DNA from: Nocardiopsis gilva YIM 90087
GTDB lineage: Bacteria; Actinomycetota; Actinomycetes; Streptosporangiales; Streptosporangiaceae
Direction of reading: 5' to 3'
Assembly: GCF_002263495.1 (NCBI RefSeq)
Contig: NZ_CP022753.1
Coordinates: 1,178,001 to 1,242,000 of the forward strand
DNA: 64,000 nucleotides
Shown one piece after another: positions 15,625-23,906 of this stretch. Each line of letters opens with the position of its first letter. Position 1 is the stretch's first letter. The position numbers and the translations under genes were made by a program. The notes below the pieces were generated by a model. That model searched no databases. It saw nothing but the letters and a program-made list of their open reading frames with translations, and was not told where the DNA came from.

Positions 15625-16581
15625 GTGGCAATGGCATACAGGTGGGCACTGGCGGCCGGTCTGCTGTGCGGTGCGGCGGCGCTGGCGATCGCTCTGTCCG
15701 TGCGTGACGTGCACTTCTATGACCTGACGTGGTTGGACGCCCCCGTCCCGGGCGGTGTGGCTCCCCGCGCTCACAGGCGTCGTGCTGGCCTGGGTGCTCA
15801 CTGACCGCGACTACCTGCGCGACCTCGATGAGCGCACGTGGCGCGCGCTGCGCGGCCACCCGGTCGGGGCCGAGCTGACCTGGCTGATGATCTTCCTCGC
15901 CTGCTTCGTCGGCGGGGCTGCCTTCCTCGCGGTCGTGTTCGGGCGGGTGCTCGCGGGGGTGCCCTTCACCCCGGTGGTGCGCGTCATCTTCTTGTTCCTG
16001 CTGCCGATCCTGTTCGTCGACCGCGCCGGGTTCACGCTCACCGGATACGGCGCCGCCATGCCCGCGCACGTCCTGCGCGTCACCGAGCGCAAGCGCTGGC
16101 TGGGGGTGATCCCGCTGCTCGCCTGTTGCGGCGTGGCGGCCGTATCGGTGTACCCGGCGTCCCCGCCGACGCCGAAGCTGGTGGTCCTCGCGGCCGCGGT
16201 CGGGTTCATCACGGTCGCCATCCCCGAGGAGATCTTCTTCCGCAGCATGGTGCAGTCCCGGCTGGAGCGGCTGACCGGGCGCTGGCCCGGAATTCTGCTC
16301 ACCTCACTGCTCTATGCCCTGACCTACGCGTTGCTGGGCACTTACAACGAGTTCAGCCCCCTGCCCGAAGGCGACATGCGCTCCGATCTCGTGCACGCGC
16401 TGCTGATCTACGGGTTCTCGGTGTGTTCTACGGATACGTCTGGGTCTGCTACCGCAACCTGTGGCTCACCGTCGTGCTGCACGGAGCACTCACCCTCGTC
16501 GTCGCGTCCCCGCACTACTCATTCTTTGACCAATGCCGCGAATGGTCACGTAACAGTGCCATTCAGGTAAAGTGCTGGTGA
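15625..16581 (+). pseudogene. CPBP-family intramembrane metalloprotease gene with two frameshifts
   Basis: The gene begins at a GTG (15625; GGGGGAG upstream) with MAYRWALAAGLLCGAAALAIAL and runs to about 15750. There one extra G in GGGCGG shifts the frame. The second frame (from about 15755) holds the membrane segments and the metal motif AIPEEIFFRSMVQSRLERLTGRWPG. Near 16421 a second shift of opposite sign (one base missing in GGTGTGTTC) returns to the first frame, which continues FYGYVWVCYRNLWLTVVLHGALTLV, the C-terminal motif with the metal-binding His. Both motifs of the CPBP (Rce1/Abi-like) family survive, so the damage is recent or consists of sequencing errors. The neighbour downstream is an intact paralogue. 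Confidence 0.75.
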
Positions 16582-17702
16582 GGGGCCTGTACCCCGTTTT
16601 CCGATGCGCGGACGTCCCCGCTGCTCCGCGCGGCCCCAAGAGCCAGATGCCGGTGTGTCCGGCTATTCGTGTGTCACCGAAGCGGTCCGGTCGTGGCGTG
16701 CGCCCCGGGCGTGAGAGGGGAGAGATCAAACCGAGCACGGCCTCTGCGGCCCCGACGACGCCGACGAACACGAGCCGTCGAGCGCGGATCACCGAGCGCG
16801 CCATTGTCTTGGCCGGGTTTGCGATCTTCCTCACAGCCGGGATGGGCCTGCTGGTCACCGGCCACACCACCATCCCCGGCTCCGAGGACTATCGGCCGGG
16901 ACCGCTGTGGACGCTGTGGGTCCCCGTCGCCGCGGTGCTCCTCCTCATCCGGGTGCTGCCGTGGCGCATCCCCGACAGTGACATGAACCAGCGGGTCCGC
17001 GAGCGGCTGGCAGGGCGCTCGTCCCGGCGCGAAATCGCCCTGCTGCTCGGCTGCATGGTCGGCTTCTACCTCGGCGACGTGGTTCTCTACCCGGTGTTCT
17101 GCCTGGTCGACGCGTCGCTGTGCGCGCTGTCCTACTACACCTCCAAGGTGTTCTTCCTGTTCATCCTGCCGATCGTGTTCATCGGCAGCTACGGCATCAT
17201 GCGCCACGTCAGCGGACCCGACCTGGGCGGCCTGGCGGTGCGAGCGCGCGAACCGTGGCGCTGGGCGGGGCTGGGGGCCGTCATCGCCTACCTGGCGATG
17301 GTCTTCGCGCCATGGGCGTCGCACCCGCCCGACCTGGGAAGAGTGCCGGCGAGCTACGCGCTGCTGGTGGTGCTCGCTCTGAGCGTTGTGGGGACCTCGC
17401 TGCTGGAGGAGGTCTTCTTCCGCGCGATGCTGCAGACCCGGCTGGAGATGCGGTTCGGCCGCTGGCCCGGCATCGTTCTCGCGGCCCTGTGCTACGGGGT
17501 GACCGGCATCGTCGCCAAGAGCTACCCCGAGAACCTGTGGGTCGCACTCGGCCTGGCGATCAGCGTGCAGGGCGTGGCCGGGCTGATGTACGGCTACCTC
17601 TGGTCGCGCTATCGCAACATCTGGCTCAACTTCCTGCTGCACACCTGCGCGACCACGCTCGCCTTGATCCCACTGACGGAGAGCCTCGCCGGGCGCCCGT
17701 GA
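16572..17702 (+). CDS. CPBP-family intramembrane glutamic/metal protease
   Basis: A polytopic membrane protein of up to 376 residues with about eight hydrophobic segments and the Abi/CPBP motifs: VGTSLLEEVFFRAMLQTRLEMRFGRWPG (EExxxR) and LMYGYLWSRYRNIWLNFLLHTCATT (the His of motif 3). The family includes Rce1-like prenyl-protein proteases and bacteriocin self-immunity proteins; the substrate here is unknown. A GTG at 16572 overlaps the end of the frameshifted paralogue (stop 16581), but the first 75 residues are Pro/Arg-rich and not family-like, so the true start may lie near 16672-16800. The two genes look like a tandem duplication. Confidence 0.75.
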   Translation: MLVRGLYPVFRCADVPAAPRGPKSQMPVCPAIRVSPKRSGRGVRPGRERGEIKPSTASAAPTTPTNTSRRARITERAIVLAGFAIFLTAGMGLLVTGHTTIPGSEDYRPGPLWTLWVPVAAVLLLIRVLPWRIPDSDMNQRVRERLAGRSSRREIALLLGCMVGFYLGDVVLYPVFCLVDASLCALSYYTSKVFFLFILPIVFIGSYGIMRHVSGPDLGGLAVRAREPWRWAGLGAVIAYLAMVFAPWASHPPDLGRVPASYALLVVLALSVVGTSLLEEVFFRAMLQTRLEMRFGRWPGIVLAALCYGVTGIVAKSYPENLWVALGLAISVQGVAGLMYGYLWSRYRNIWLNFLLHTCATTLALIPLTESLAGRP

Positions 17703-17788
17703 TCGCGTCGGTGTCGGCGCGGACTCCGCCGCGCCGACACCGACCCCCGACATACGCCGAGGAATCGATTGGTCCACACCCTGGCGGA

Positions 17789-18055
17789 CTACTGGTACTT
17801 ACCGCAGGTGCGGCACTTTCCCGAGGAATTGCTGCTGTTGGGCGCTCCGCAGTGTCGGCACACCCAGGTATCGGTCGCACCGGGGCCGCGGCAATAAGCG
17901 CGCACAGCGATCATTCGGGAATCGGCCACCCTGTCGATATGGACCAGGTGCCGCACGTGGTGGGGGATGGATTCGGCCTCGGAACCCGGCAGCAGGACGG
18001 TCTTGGGGGTGCCATCGAGGCAGTCGGCGATCCGGGCCCACGCGCGTGGCGTCAT
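17789..18055 (-). CDS. Small protein with C-terminal zinc ribbon
   Basis: An 88-residue protein. Residues 1-60 include TPRAWARIADCLDGTPKTVLLPG and a His-rich stretch. The C-terminus is a treble of paired Cys residues (WVCRHCGAPN and GKCRTCGKYQ), a CxxC-x(n)-CxxC zinc ribbon. No named family is recognised. I chose the ATG at 18055 because a strong AAGGAGG lies 6 nt upstream; the longer open frame to 18280 overlaps the divergent GPP34 gene. It is divergent from GPP34 with about 107 bp between starts, so they may share control. A nucleic-acid-binding or adaptor role is plausible but unproven. Confidence 0.65.
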   Translation of the reverse strand: MTPRAWARIADCLDGTPKTVLLPGSEAESIPHHVRHLVHIDRVADSRMIAVRAYCRGPGATDTWVCRHCGAPNSSNSSGKCRTCGKYQ

Positions 18056-18162
18056 CTGGACCTCCTTCAGCGAGAGCCCATCGTATAAAGGACGCTTCCG
18101 TCGTCGCTTAATGTCGGGGGAATAGCGCTGTTCGACCGCACCGGATCGCACACGGGGGAGCC

Positions 18163-18846
18163 ATGACCGCATCGAATGGCACGATTCTGGCCGAGGAATT
18201 GCTGCTGATCTGCCACGATCCGGCCACCGGACGCCCACTGGCCGATTCCACCCGGGTGCAGGTGGCGCTCGCCGGGGCACTGCTCGCCGACCTCGCGCTC
18301 GCCGACCGGATCCGGATCGACGGGCGCGGCTACGTCTACGCCCAGCACCCGGCCCCGAGCGGCGACCCCGATCTGGACGCGCTGGCCCAGCGCATCGCGA
18401 TGGAGCAGCGCCACCGCAAGCTCAAGTGGTGGGTGCAGAAGACCATGTCGAACAAGCTCAGAACGGGGCTGCTCTATCGGGTGGCGTACCGCGGCCTGAT
18501 GCGCCACGAGCAGGACCACGTGCTGGGCATGTTCCCGTGGAACCGCTACCGCCCGGCGGACCCGGCCGCCCACGCGTGGCGGCGGGAGTCGATGCGTGCG
18601 GTGCTGGTCGGGGAGCGCGCGCCTGACCCCGCCACGGTGGTCCTGCTGGCGCTCGCGGGTGCCATGCGCGTCGACGGCAAGCTCTTCCCTGAGCTACGGG
18701 GAAACGAACGCAGGCGGTTGATGAAGACGGTCGTCGCGAACGACGGGATCGGCCAGGTCGTCCGCAATGTGATCCAGTCGATCGAGGCGTCGACGGCCGT
18801 GGTCATCGGCGCGGCCGCCACGGGCGGTGCCGCGGGAGGCAGCTGA
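18163..18846 (+). CDS. GPP34 (Golgi phosphoprotein 3-like) family protein
   Basis: A 227-residue protein of the GPP34 family. LAEELLLICHDPATGRPL, then VQVALAGALLADLALADRIRID, and the C-terminal TVVLLALAGAMRVDGKLFPE and RRRLMKTVVANDGIGQVVRNVIQSIEAS, are the conserved helices. In eukaryotes this fold binds phosphatidylinositol-4-phosphate. In actinobacteria it is common but of unknown function, likely peripheral to the membrane. The start is ATG 18163, with GGGGGAG close upstream. The stop codon overlaps a run of 7-bp repeats. Confidence 0.85.
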   Translation: MTASNGTILAEELLLICHDPATGRPLADSTRVQVALAGALLADLALADRIRIDGRGYVYAQHPAPSGDPDLDALAQRIAMEQRHRKLKWWVQKTMSNKLRTGLLYRVAYRGLMRHEQDHVLGMFPWNRYRPADPAAHAWRRESMRAVLVGERAPDPATVVLLALAGAMRVDGKLFPELRGNERRRLMKTVVANDGIGQVVRNVIQSIEASTAVVIGAAATGGAAGGS

Positions 18847-18878
18847 CAGCTGACGGTTGACGGTTGACGGTTGACACT
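18844..18878. repeat. Heptad tandem repeat, unit TGACGGT
   Basis: Five 7-bp units in register: TGACAGC, three exact TGACGGT, then TGACACT. It begins in the stop codon of the GPP34 gene and lies about 320 bp upstream of ppk. It may be slippage-prone DNA or clustered binding sites. Confidence 0.7.
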
Positions 18879-19141
18879 GCCGCTCCGCAGCGGCCGGTGC
18901 CGCGCCTTGCTGCAGGCGCCCGGAATCACCGGCTCCCACCAGCGTTCACCAGCTCCGTCGCGCTCCCGTACCGCACGTCTCCCGCTGCTCCCCGGCCCTA
19001 CTCTGAGCCCCGGTGGCCCCCGGTGCGGACGCGGGCGATTTGTACCGATCAGGGCCATATGCGAGAAGATCGGGGTGGACGTTGCAAGTGAGGTGCGCGT
19101 AACCCCGAAGAACGGGTATGGACTACGCGAAGTCGTTAGGA

Positions 19142-19163
19142 CACGGACATAACACTGTCCGTG
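19142..19163. promoter_or_regulatory. Inverted repeat upstream of ppk
   Basis: CACGGACA and TGTCCGTG form a perfect 8-bp inverted repeat with a 6-bp spacer, ending 33 bp before the ppk start. It is either an operator or a leader hairpin. The remaining 263 bp between the heptad repeat and this site (18879-19141) show nothing else. Confidence 0.5.
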
Positions 19164-19195
19164 CGCGTTCATGCCAACAGGGGAGTTTGCGGACC

Positions 19196-21283
19196 GTGAG
19201 CGTGGAACCGGTGTACATGGGGCAGAGTGGCGACAACCTTCCAGCGGAACGCTACCTGGATCGTGAGGAGGGCTGGCTGCGCTTCAACCAGCGTGTGCTC
19301 GAGCTCGCCGAGGACACCGAGATCCCCCTCCTAGAGCGCGCCCGCTACCTCGCCATCTTCTCCAGCAACCTCGACGAGTTCTTCATGGTGCGGGTCGCCG
19401 GGCTCAAACGCCGCCTGGCCACCGGCATCGCCGTGGCGTCGCCCAGCGGCCACCACCCCCGCGACCTGCTAGAGCGCATCTCCGAGGTCACGCACGATCT
19501 GATGGTGCGCCACGCCCGCTGCTTCCACGGCTCGGTCCGCCCCGCCCTCGCCGAGGCGGGCATCCGCATCCTGCGCTGGGACGACCTGGAGGAGACCGAC
19601 CGCCAGCGCATGCACCGGTTCTTCCGGCGGTCCATCTACCCCGTGGTGACCCCGTTCGCGGTCGACCCCGCCCATCCGTTCCCCTACGTCTCCGGGCGCT
19701 CCCTCAACCTCGCGGTCACCGTCTCCGATCCGCAGACCGGGCGCGACACCTTCGCCCGCATCAAGGTCCCCTCGGTGCTGCCGCGCTTCATCGAGGTCTA
19801 CAGCGAGCACTTCGTGCCGGTCGAGGACGTCATCTCCGCGCACCTGCCGCAGCTGTTCGAGGGCATGGAAGTCAAGGAGCACCACGCCTTCCGCGTCACC
19901 CGCAACGTCGACCTCGAAGTCGACGAGGACGAGACCGACGACCTCGTCCAGTCGCTGGAGAACGAGCTGCTGCGGCGCCGCTTCGGCCCCCTGGTGCGGC
20001 TGGAGGTCGAGGAGACGATCTCCGACGACGTGCTCGACATCCTGTGCAAGGAACTCGGCGCCGAAGAGGAGGAGGTCTACCGGGTGCCCGGGCCGCTCAA
20101 CCTGGCCGGGCTGGACCAGATCGCCGACCTCGACCGCCCCGAGCTCACCTTCTCGCCGATGGTGCCCGTCGAACCCCGCCGCCTGATGAACGACGACGTC
20201 CTCGCGGCGATCCGCGAGCGCGAGCTGCTGGTCCAGCACCCCTATGAGTCGTTCACGGCCACCACCGAGCGGTTCATCGCGACGGCCGCCACCGATCCCA
20301 ACGTCGTGGCGATCAAGCAGACCCTCTACCGCACCAGCGGTGACTCCCCGATCGTCACCGCGCTGATCGAGGCGGCGCGCGCGGGCAAGGAGGTCACGGT
20401 GCTCGTCGAGATCAAGGCGCGGTTCGACGAGCAGAACAACATCCAGTGGGCGCGCAAGCTCGAAGACGCCGGGTGCCACGTGGTCTTCGGTGTCGTCGGC
20501 CTCAAGACGCACTGCAAGCTCTCCCTGGTCGTGCGCCGGGAGGACGACGGCTCCTTGCGCCGCTACTGCCATGTCGGTACCGGCAACTACAACCCGAAGA
20601 CCGCCCGCATCTACGAGGACTTCGGGCTGTTCAGCACCGACCCCGAGGTGGGCGAGGACCTGAGCGACCTGTTCAACCAGCTGACCGGCTTCTCCCGGAA
20701 AAAGGAGTACCGGCGGCTGCTCGTCGCGCCCGGCGGGCTGCGCGAGTCGCTCATGTGGCAAATCCAGAACGAGATGAACAAGCACGCCCAGGGCGATCCC
20801 GCGCGCATCCGGATGAAGGTCAACTCGCTGGTCGACGAGGAGATCGTCGACGCCCTGTACGAGGCGTCCCGGGTGGGTGTCCCCATCGACCTGTGGGTCC
20901 GGGGCAGCTGCGTGCTGCGTCCGGGGATCCCCGGGCTGTCCGAGACGATCCGCGTCCGCAGTATCCTCGGACGGTTCCTGGAACACTCACGCGTCTTCAT
21001 CTTTGAGAATGGGGGGGAACCGCAGGTCTGGATCGGAAGCGCCGACCTCATGCCGCGCAACCTCGACCGGAGGGTCGAGGCGCTCATCCGGGTGACGGAT
21101 CCCGAGCACCGGATGCGCCTGGTGGGAATGTTGGATCTGGCGATGGCGGAGAGCACCTCCTCCTGGCGGATGGAGTCCGACGGCGGGTGGACGCGCGTCA
21201 CCCGCGACGCCTCGGGCGAGCCGCTGCTGGATCTGCAGAACACCCTGCGCGGCGACCGTCACCTGCGGGCCGTCGATGGCTGA
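19196..21283 (+). CDS. ppk: Polyphosphate kinase PPK1
   Basis: PPK1 reversibly moves the terminal phosphate of ATP onto inorganic polyphosphate. From the GTG at 19196 the protein is 695 residues, normal for PPK1. The N-terminal domain starts [23 protein letters not shown] and includes [21 protein letters not shown]. The two catalytic His residues are visible as His439 in GLKTHCKL (the autophosphorylated one by analogy) and His459 in [24 protein letters not shown] chose the GTG with GGGGAG 10 nt upstream; an ATG at 19118 is also open but would overlap the inverted repeat. It overlaps mutT1 by 8 bp, an arrangement known from mycobacteria. Confidence 0.93.
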   Translation: MSVEPVYMGQSGDNLPAERYLDREEGWLRFNQRVLELAEDTEIPLLERARYLAIFSSNLDEFFMVRVAGLKRRLATGIAVASPSGHHPRDLLERISEVTHDLMVRHARCFHGSVRPALAEAGIRILRWDDLEETDRQRMHRFFRRSIYPVVTPFAVDPAHPFPYVSGRSLNLAVTVSDPQTGRDTFARIKVPSVLPRFIEVYSEHFVPVEDVISAHLPQLFEGMEVKEHHAFRVTRNVDLEVDEDETDDLVQSLENELLRRRFGPLVRLEVEETISDDVLDILCKELGAEEEEVYRVPGPLNLAGLDQIADLDRPELTFSPMVPVEPRRLMNDDVLAAIRERELLVQHPYESFTATTERFIATAATDPNVVAIKQTLYRTSGDSPIVTALIEAARAGKEVTVLVEIKARFDEQNNIQWARKLEDAGCHVVFGVVGLKTHCKLSLVVRREDDGSLRRYCHVGTGNYNPKTARIYEDFGLFSTDPEVGEDLSDLFNQLTGFSRKKEYRRLLVAPGGLRESLMWQIQNEMNKHAQGDPARIRMKVNSLVDEEIVDALYEASRVGVPIDLWVRGSCVLRPGIPGLSETIRVRSILGRFLEHSRVFIFENGGEPQVWIGSADLMPRNLDRRVEALIRVTDPEHRMRLVGMLDLAMAESTSSWRMESDGGWTRVTRDASGEPLLDLQNTLRGDRHLRAVDG

Positions 21284-22334
21284 AAAGACCGACACCCACA
21301 CCGAGACCGCCGCCGACGCGGTCGACCCGGCCGCCTATATCCCGGAGGACGCCAGTATCACCAGCGCGTTCCCGGCCCGGGACACCGCCCCGGCCGGGTA
21401 CATGGAGCCCATCCGCGCCGCGGGTGCGGTCCTCTGGCGCGACGTTGACACTGGCACCCCCGACGGTCCGGGCCGCGGCAAGGAACGCCAGGTCGCCCTC
21501 ATCCACCGGCCCGACCGTTTGGACTGGACCCTGCCCAAGGGCAAGGTGAAGAACGGCGAGCACCTGGTCACCGCCGCCGTCCGCGAGGTGACCGAGGAGA
21601 CTGGGCTGCGCCCGGTGCTGGGCCGCCGCATCCCGCCGCAGCGCTACCTCAAGAGCGGCTGGCCCAAGCAGGTGGAATGGTGGGCCGCCACGGCGTCGGG
21701 GCCGTCGTCGTTCGCCCCGAACGAAGAGGTCGACGCGCTGGAGTGGGTGTCGATCCCCGAGGCGCGGGAGCGGCTCAGCTACGACCACGACGTGCAGGTG
21801 CTCGACAACATCGTGTCCGGTCCGCTGGAGACGTTCCCGGTGATCCTGATGCGGCACGCGTCGGCAGGAGAGAAGAAGAGCTGGGACGACAACGACCTGC
21901 TGCGCCCGCTGGACGAGGTCGGCCGCGCCGACGCGTTGGAGCTGTCCGAGGTGCTGTCCTCCTTCGGTACCCCGCGCGTGGTGAGCTCGGCTGCGGCCCG
22001 CTGTACCGAGACGCTGCTGCCCTACGCGGTGGCCCACAACGCGCCGATGCGGACCGAGCGGGCGTTCACCGTGCAGACGGTGGACAAGTCCGCCCCCGCC
22101 TACGACCGGCAGGCCGCGCACGACGCCTTCGCCGATCTCCTCAACGAGGGCGAGCCGACGGTCGTGTGCACCCACGGCGAGCTCGTCACCGAGATGATGC
22201 GCGACGCGCTGGGCCGGCTGGGCGCCCCGGTGTCCCAGCAGCTGTCGCTGCGCAAGGGCACGTTCTGGGTCGTGCACGTGTCGGCGGCGGACCGCACCCT
22301 GGCCGCGATCGAACGCCACACCGTGCGCGGCTGA
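21276..22334 (+). CDS. mutT1: MutT1-like NUDIX hydrolase with histidine-phosphatase domain
   Basis: A 352-residue two-domain enzyme. Residues about 45-185 form the NUDIX domain, with box [23 protein letters not shown] matching G-x5-E-x7-REUxEExGU. Residues about 190-350 form a histidine phosphatase domain ([11 protein letters not shown], with the second His in VCTHGEL). Mycobacterial MutT1 has this architecture and hydrolyses 8-oxo-(d)GTP and diadenosine polyphosphates, cleaning the nucleotide pool. The gene starts inside the 3' end of ppk (8-bp overlap), so the two are co-translated. Confidence 0.88.
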   Translation: MAEKTDTHTETAADAVDPAAYIPEDASITSAFPARDTAPAGYMEPIRAAGAVLWRDVDTGTPDGPGRGKERQVALIHRPDRLDWTLPKGKVKNGEHLVTAAVREVTEETGLRPVLGRRIPPQRYLKSGWPKQVEWWAATASGPSSFAPNEEVDALEWVSIPEARERLSYDHDVQVLDNIVSGPLETFPVILMRHASAGEKKSWDDNDLLRPLDEVGRADALELSEVLSSFGTPRVVSSAAARCTETLLPYAVAHNAPMRTERAFTVQTVDKSAPAYDRQAAHDAFADLLNEGEPTVVCTHGELVTEMMRDALGRLGAPVSQQLSLRKGTFWVVHVSAADRTLAAIERHTVRG

Positions 22335-22416
22335 GGGAACGGCGTCGCGTCCGCCGCCCGGAAGCCGATGCCGGGGTCGGGGCGGCGGCGCCGGAACGGG
22401 CTGCGAGGATGCCGTC

Positions 22417-22854
22417 ATGGCCACAAAGAAGGTTGCACGCAGCGTCGTGATCGCCGCTCCGGCGGAGGAGATCTTCGACGTCCTCGCCTCCCCGTACCGC
22501 CACCCCGACTTCGACGGGTCCAGCACCGTCAAGGGACAGATCCACGGCCCCGACCGGCTGGAGCTGGGCGCCGAGTTCGGCATGGACATGCGTCTGGGCG
22601 TGGGGTACCGCATGACGAACCGGGTCGTGGAGTTCGTGCCCGACCGGCTGATCGCCTGGCGGCACTTGGGTGCGCACCGGTGGCGCTGGGAGCTGGAGCC
22701 GCTGGCGGACGGCACCACGCGCGTGACCGAGACCTTCGACTACTCCTACGCGATGTCCTTCGCCTACCAGTTGGCCGGGTGGCCGTCCCGCAACGCCCGC
22801 GCGATCGAGCAGACCCTGCCGCGCCTCAAGCTCCTCGTCGAGGACGCTGCCTAG
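22417..22854 (+). CDS. SRPBCC (START-like) family protein
   Basis: A 145-residue single-domain protein of the SRPBCC/polyketide-cyclase-like superfamily: ARSVVIAAPAEEIFDVLASPYRHPDFDGS at the start, FVPDRLIAWRHLG in the middle and DGTTRVTETFDYSYA near the end, followed by the long C-terminal helix. The fold makes a hydrophobic cavity for a small ligand; the ligand is not known. It is cytoplasmic, without a signal peptide. It follows mutT1 by 82 bp and ends before palindrome copy 2. Confidence 0.8.
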   Translation: MATKKVARSVVIAAPAEEIFDVLASPYRHPDFDGSSTVKGQIHGPDRLELGAEFGMDMRLGVGYRMTNRVVEFVPDRLIAWRHLGAHRWRWELEPLADGTTRVTETFDYSYAMSFAYQLAGWPSRNARAIEQTLPRLKLLVEDAA

Positions 22855-22916
22855 ATCGGTTATGGGAGTCGGGTGGAGCGGCCCTGCCCGTGCCCGGGCA
22901 GGTTTCTTCCTGCCTC

Positions 22917-22990
22917 CCCGGCGTTGATCTCGGCGATGTGCACCTCATACCCGCGGGTATGAGGTGCACATCGCCGAGATCAACGCCGGG
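22917..22990. repeat. Dispersed intergenic palindrome, copy 2 (perfect 74 bp)
   Basis: Positions 22917-22953 are the exact reverse complement of 22954-22990, with no spacer. The outer part carries GTTGATCTCGG and CCGAGATCAAC, shared with copies at 4031, 34888 and 37389; the inner sequence is unique. It lies between convergent gene ends. Confidence 0.92.
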
Positions 22991-23155
22991 AATGGTGGTG
23001 TGGCGCCGTGCCCGCACCGCCGGAGGCCTGCGGGCGCGCCGTCCCGCTCATGCGTCCGCTGCTCGCCTGCCGCCACCGGCCAGGCCGAAGATCTCCCATC
23101 AACCATCTGGAGCGGACCGAGCAGACCGGCCGCCCCGGCCGACGACGGCACCGGA

Positions 23156-23179
23156 ACGGCCCCCGGCAGAGGGGGCCGT
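23156..23179 (-). terminator. Hairpin after lipoprotein gene
   Basis: A 9-bp stem ACGGCCCCC / GGGGGCCGT with a 6-nt loop stands 9 bp beyond the stop of the lipoprotein gene (minus strand). Confidence 0.6.
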
Positions 23180-23187
23180 GTGCCGCG

Positions 23188-23745
23188 TCAGCCGTCGGGG
23201 GTGAACGGGCCGAACGAGTCCTCGTTGAAGACGATGAATCCGCCGGAGGCGCGGCACTCCTCGGGCAGGTCGAGGCCGGCGACGCGCGGGTCGTCGGCAT
23301 CCCAGAACTCCCCGCCCGCCTCGATGGTGTCGCCCTCGACGATCGAGCCGAACGAGGGCACCTCCACCCCCCGCTTGCCGCCCTTGCGCACCGGCTCGAC
23401 ACCCGTGGGCCAGATGGGTATGGCCGTGGGGATCTCCTCGTCGCCGACCTCCACGAGGAGGCACCGGCCATCGGGTCGGTAGACGAGTCGTCCGCCGACG
23501 GCCATGTCCGGTCCCTCGTCCCGGTTGTGGAGCACAATGCGCGGGTCGGTTCCGGCCATGGAGATCGCGGCGCGGCCCGCGTCATCCGTCGGTTCGGAGG
23601 TGGGGGTCGGGTCGTTCGCGGAGGAGGTGCCGGAGGCCGTCGTAGCGTCGGAGGCGCCCGAGCCGCCGCAGGCCGTCACGAGCGCGACGGTCGCCATGGC
23701 GAGAAGAGCGGTGACCGCAATCCTCGGTTTCGTCATCGCCTGCAT
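23188..23745 (-). CDS. Putative lipoprotein of unknown function
   Basis: A 185-residue exported protein. The signal peptide (TKPRIAVTALLAMATVALV) ends in the lipobox LVTAC, so the mature protein is lipid-anchored at Cys26. A Ser/Thr/Asp-rich linker of about 35 residues leads to a domain of about 120 residues containing HNRDEGPDMAVGGRLVYRPDGRCLLVE and SFGSIVEGDTIEAGGEFWDADD, probably a small beta domain. No family is recognised. It has its own terminator and is convergent with the SRPBCC gene. ATG 23745 has AAAAGG upstream; an internal ATG (23736) is possible. Confidence 0.7.
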   Translation of the reverse strand: MQAMTKPRIAVTALLAMATVALVTACGGSGASDATTASGTSSANDPTPTSEPTDDAGRAAISMAGTDPRIVLHNRDEGPDMAVGGRLVYRPDGRCLLVEVGDEEIPTAIPIWPTGVEPVRKGGKRGVEVPSFGSIVEGDTIEAGGEFWDADDPRVAGLDLPEECRASGGFIVFNEDSFGPFTPDG

Positions 23746-23853
23746 CCATCCTTTTCGGTCTTTTTGTGACGACGCGACAAGCCCCGGTCCTCCGCGTCCC
23801 GTGCGCTTTGGACGTCAATGCGCTCCCCGCGGTTCCAGGAAAACAGAAAGGGC

Positions 23854-23884
23854 GAGGGCGGCGGGTGTCCCACCCGCCGCCCTC
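23854..23884 (-). terminator. Terminator of the S1 protease gene
   Basis: A perfect 14-bp stem (23854-23867 with 23871-23884) with loop TCC is followed on the minus strand by CGCCCTTTCTGTTTT. It lies 23 bp beyond the protease stop. Confidence 0.85.
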
Positions 23885-23906
23885 AGCATTTTCGATACGG
23901 ATCGGA

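Noticed and set aside
18844-18878. Streptomyces-type PhoP box
   Set aside because: The unit length is 7 bp, not 11, and the sequence does not fit the GTTCACC-type consensus.
19469-20986. 505-codon frame opposite ppk
   Set aside because: It is antisense to PPK1 motifs, has no ribosome site and consists of repetitive Val/Asp/Gly/Arg composition.
22917-22990. Ordinary rho-independent terminator
   Set aside because: It has no loop and no T-run, the lipoprotein gene has a separate hairpin, and the arms belong to a repeat family.
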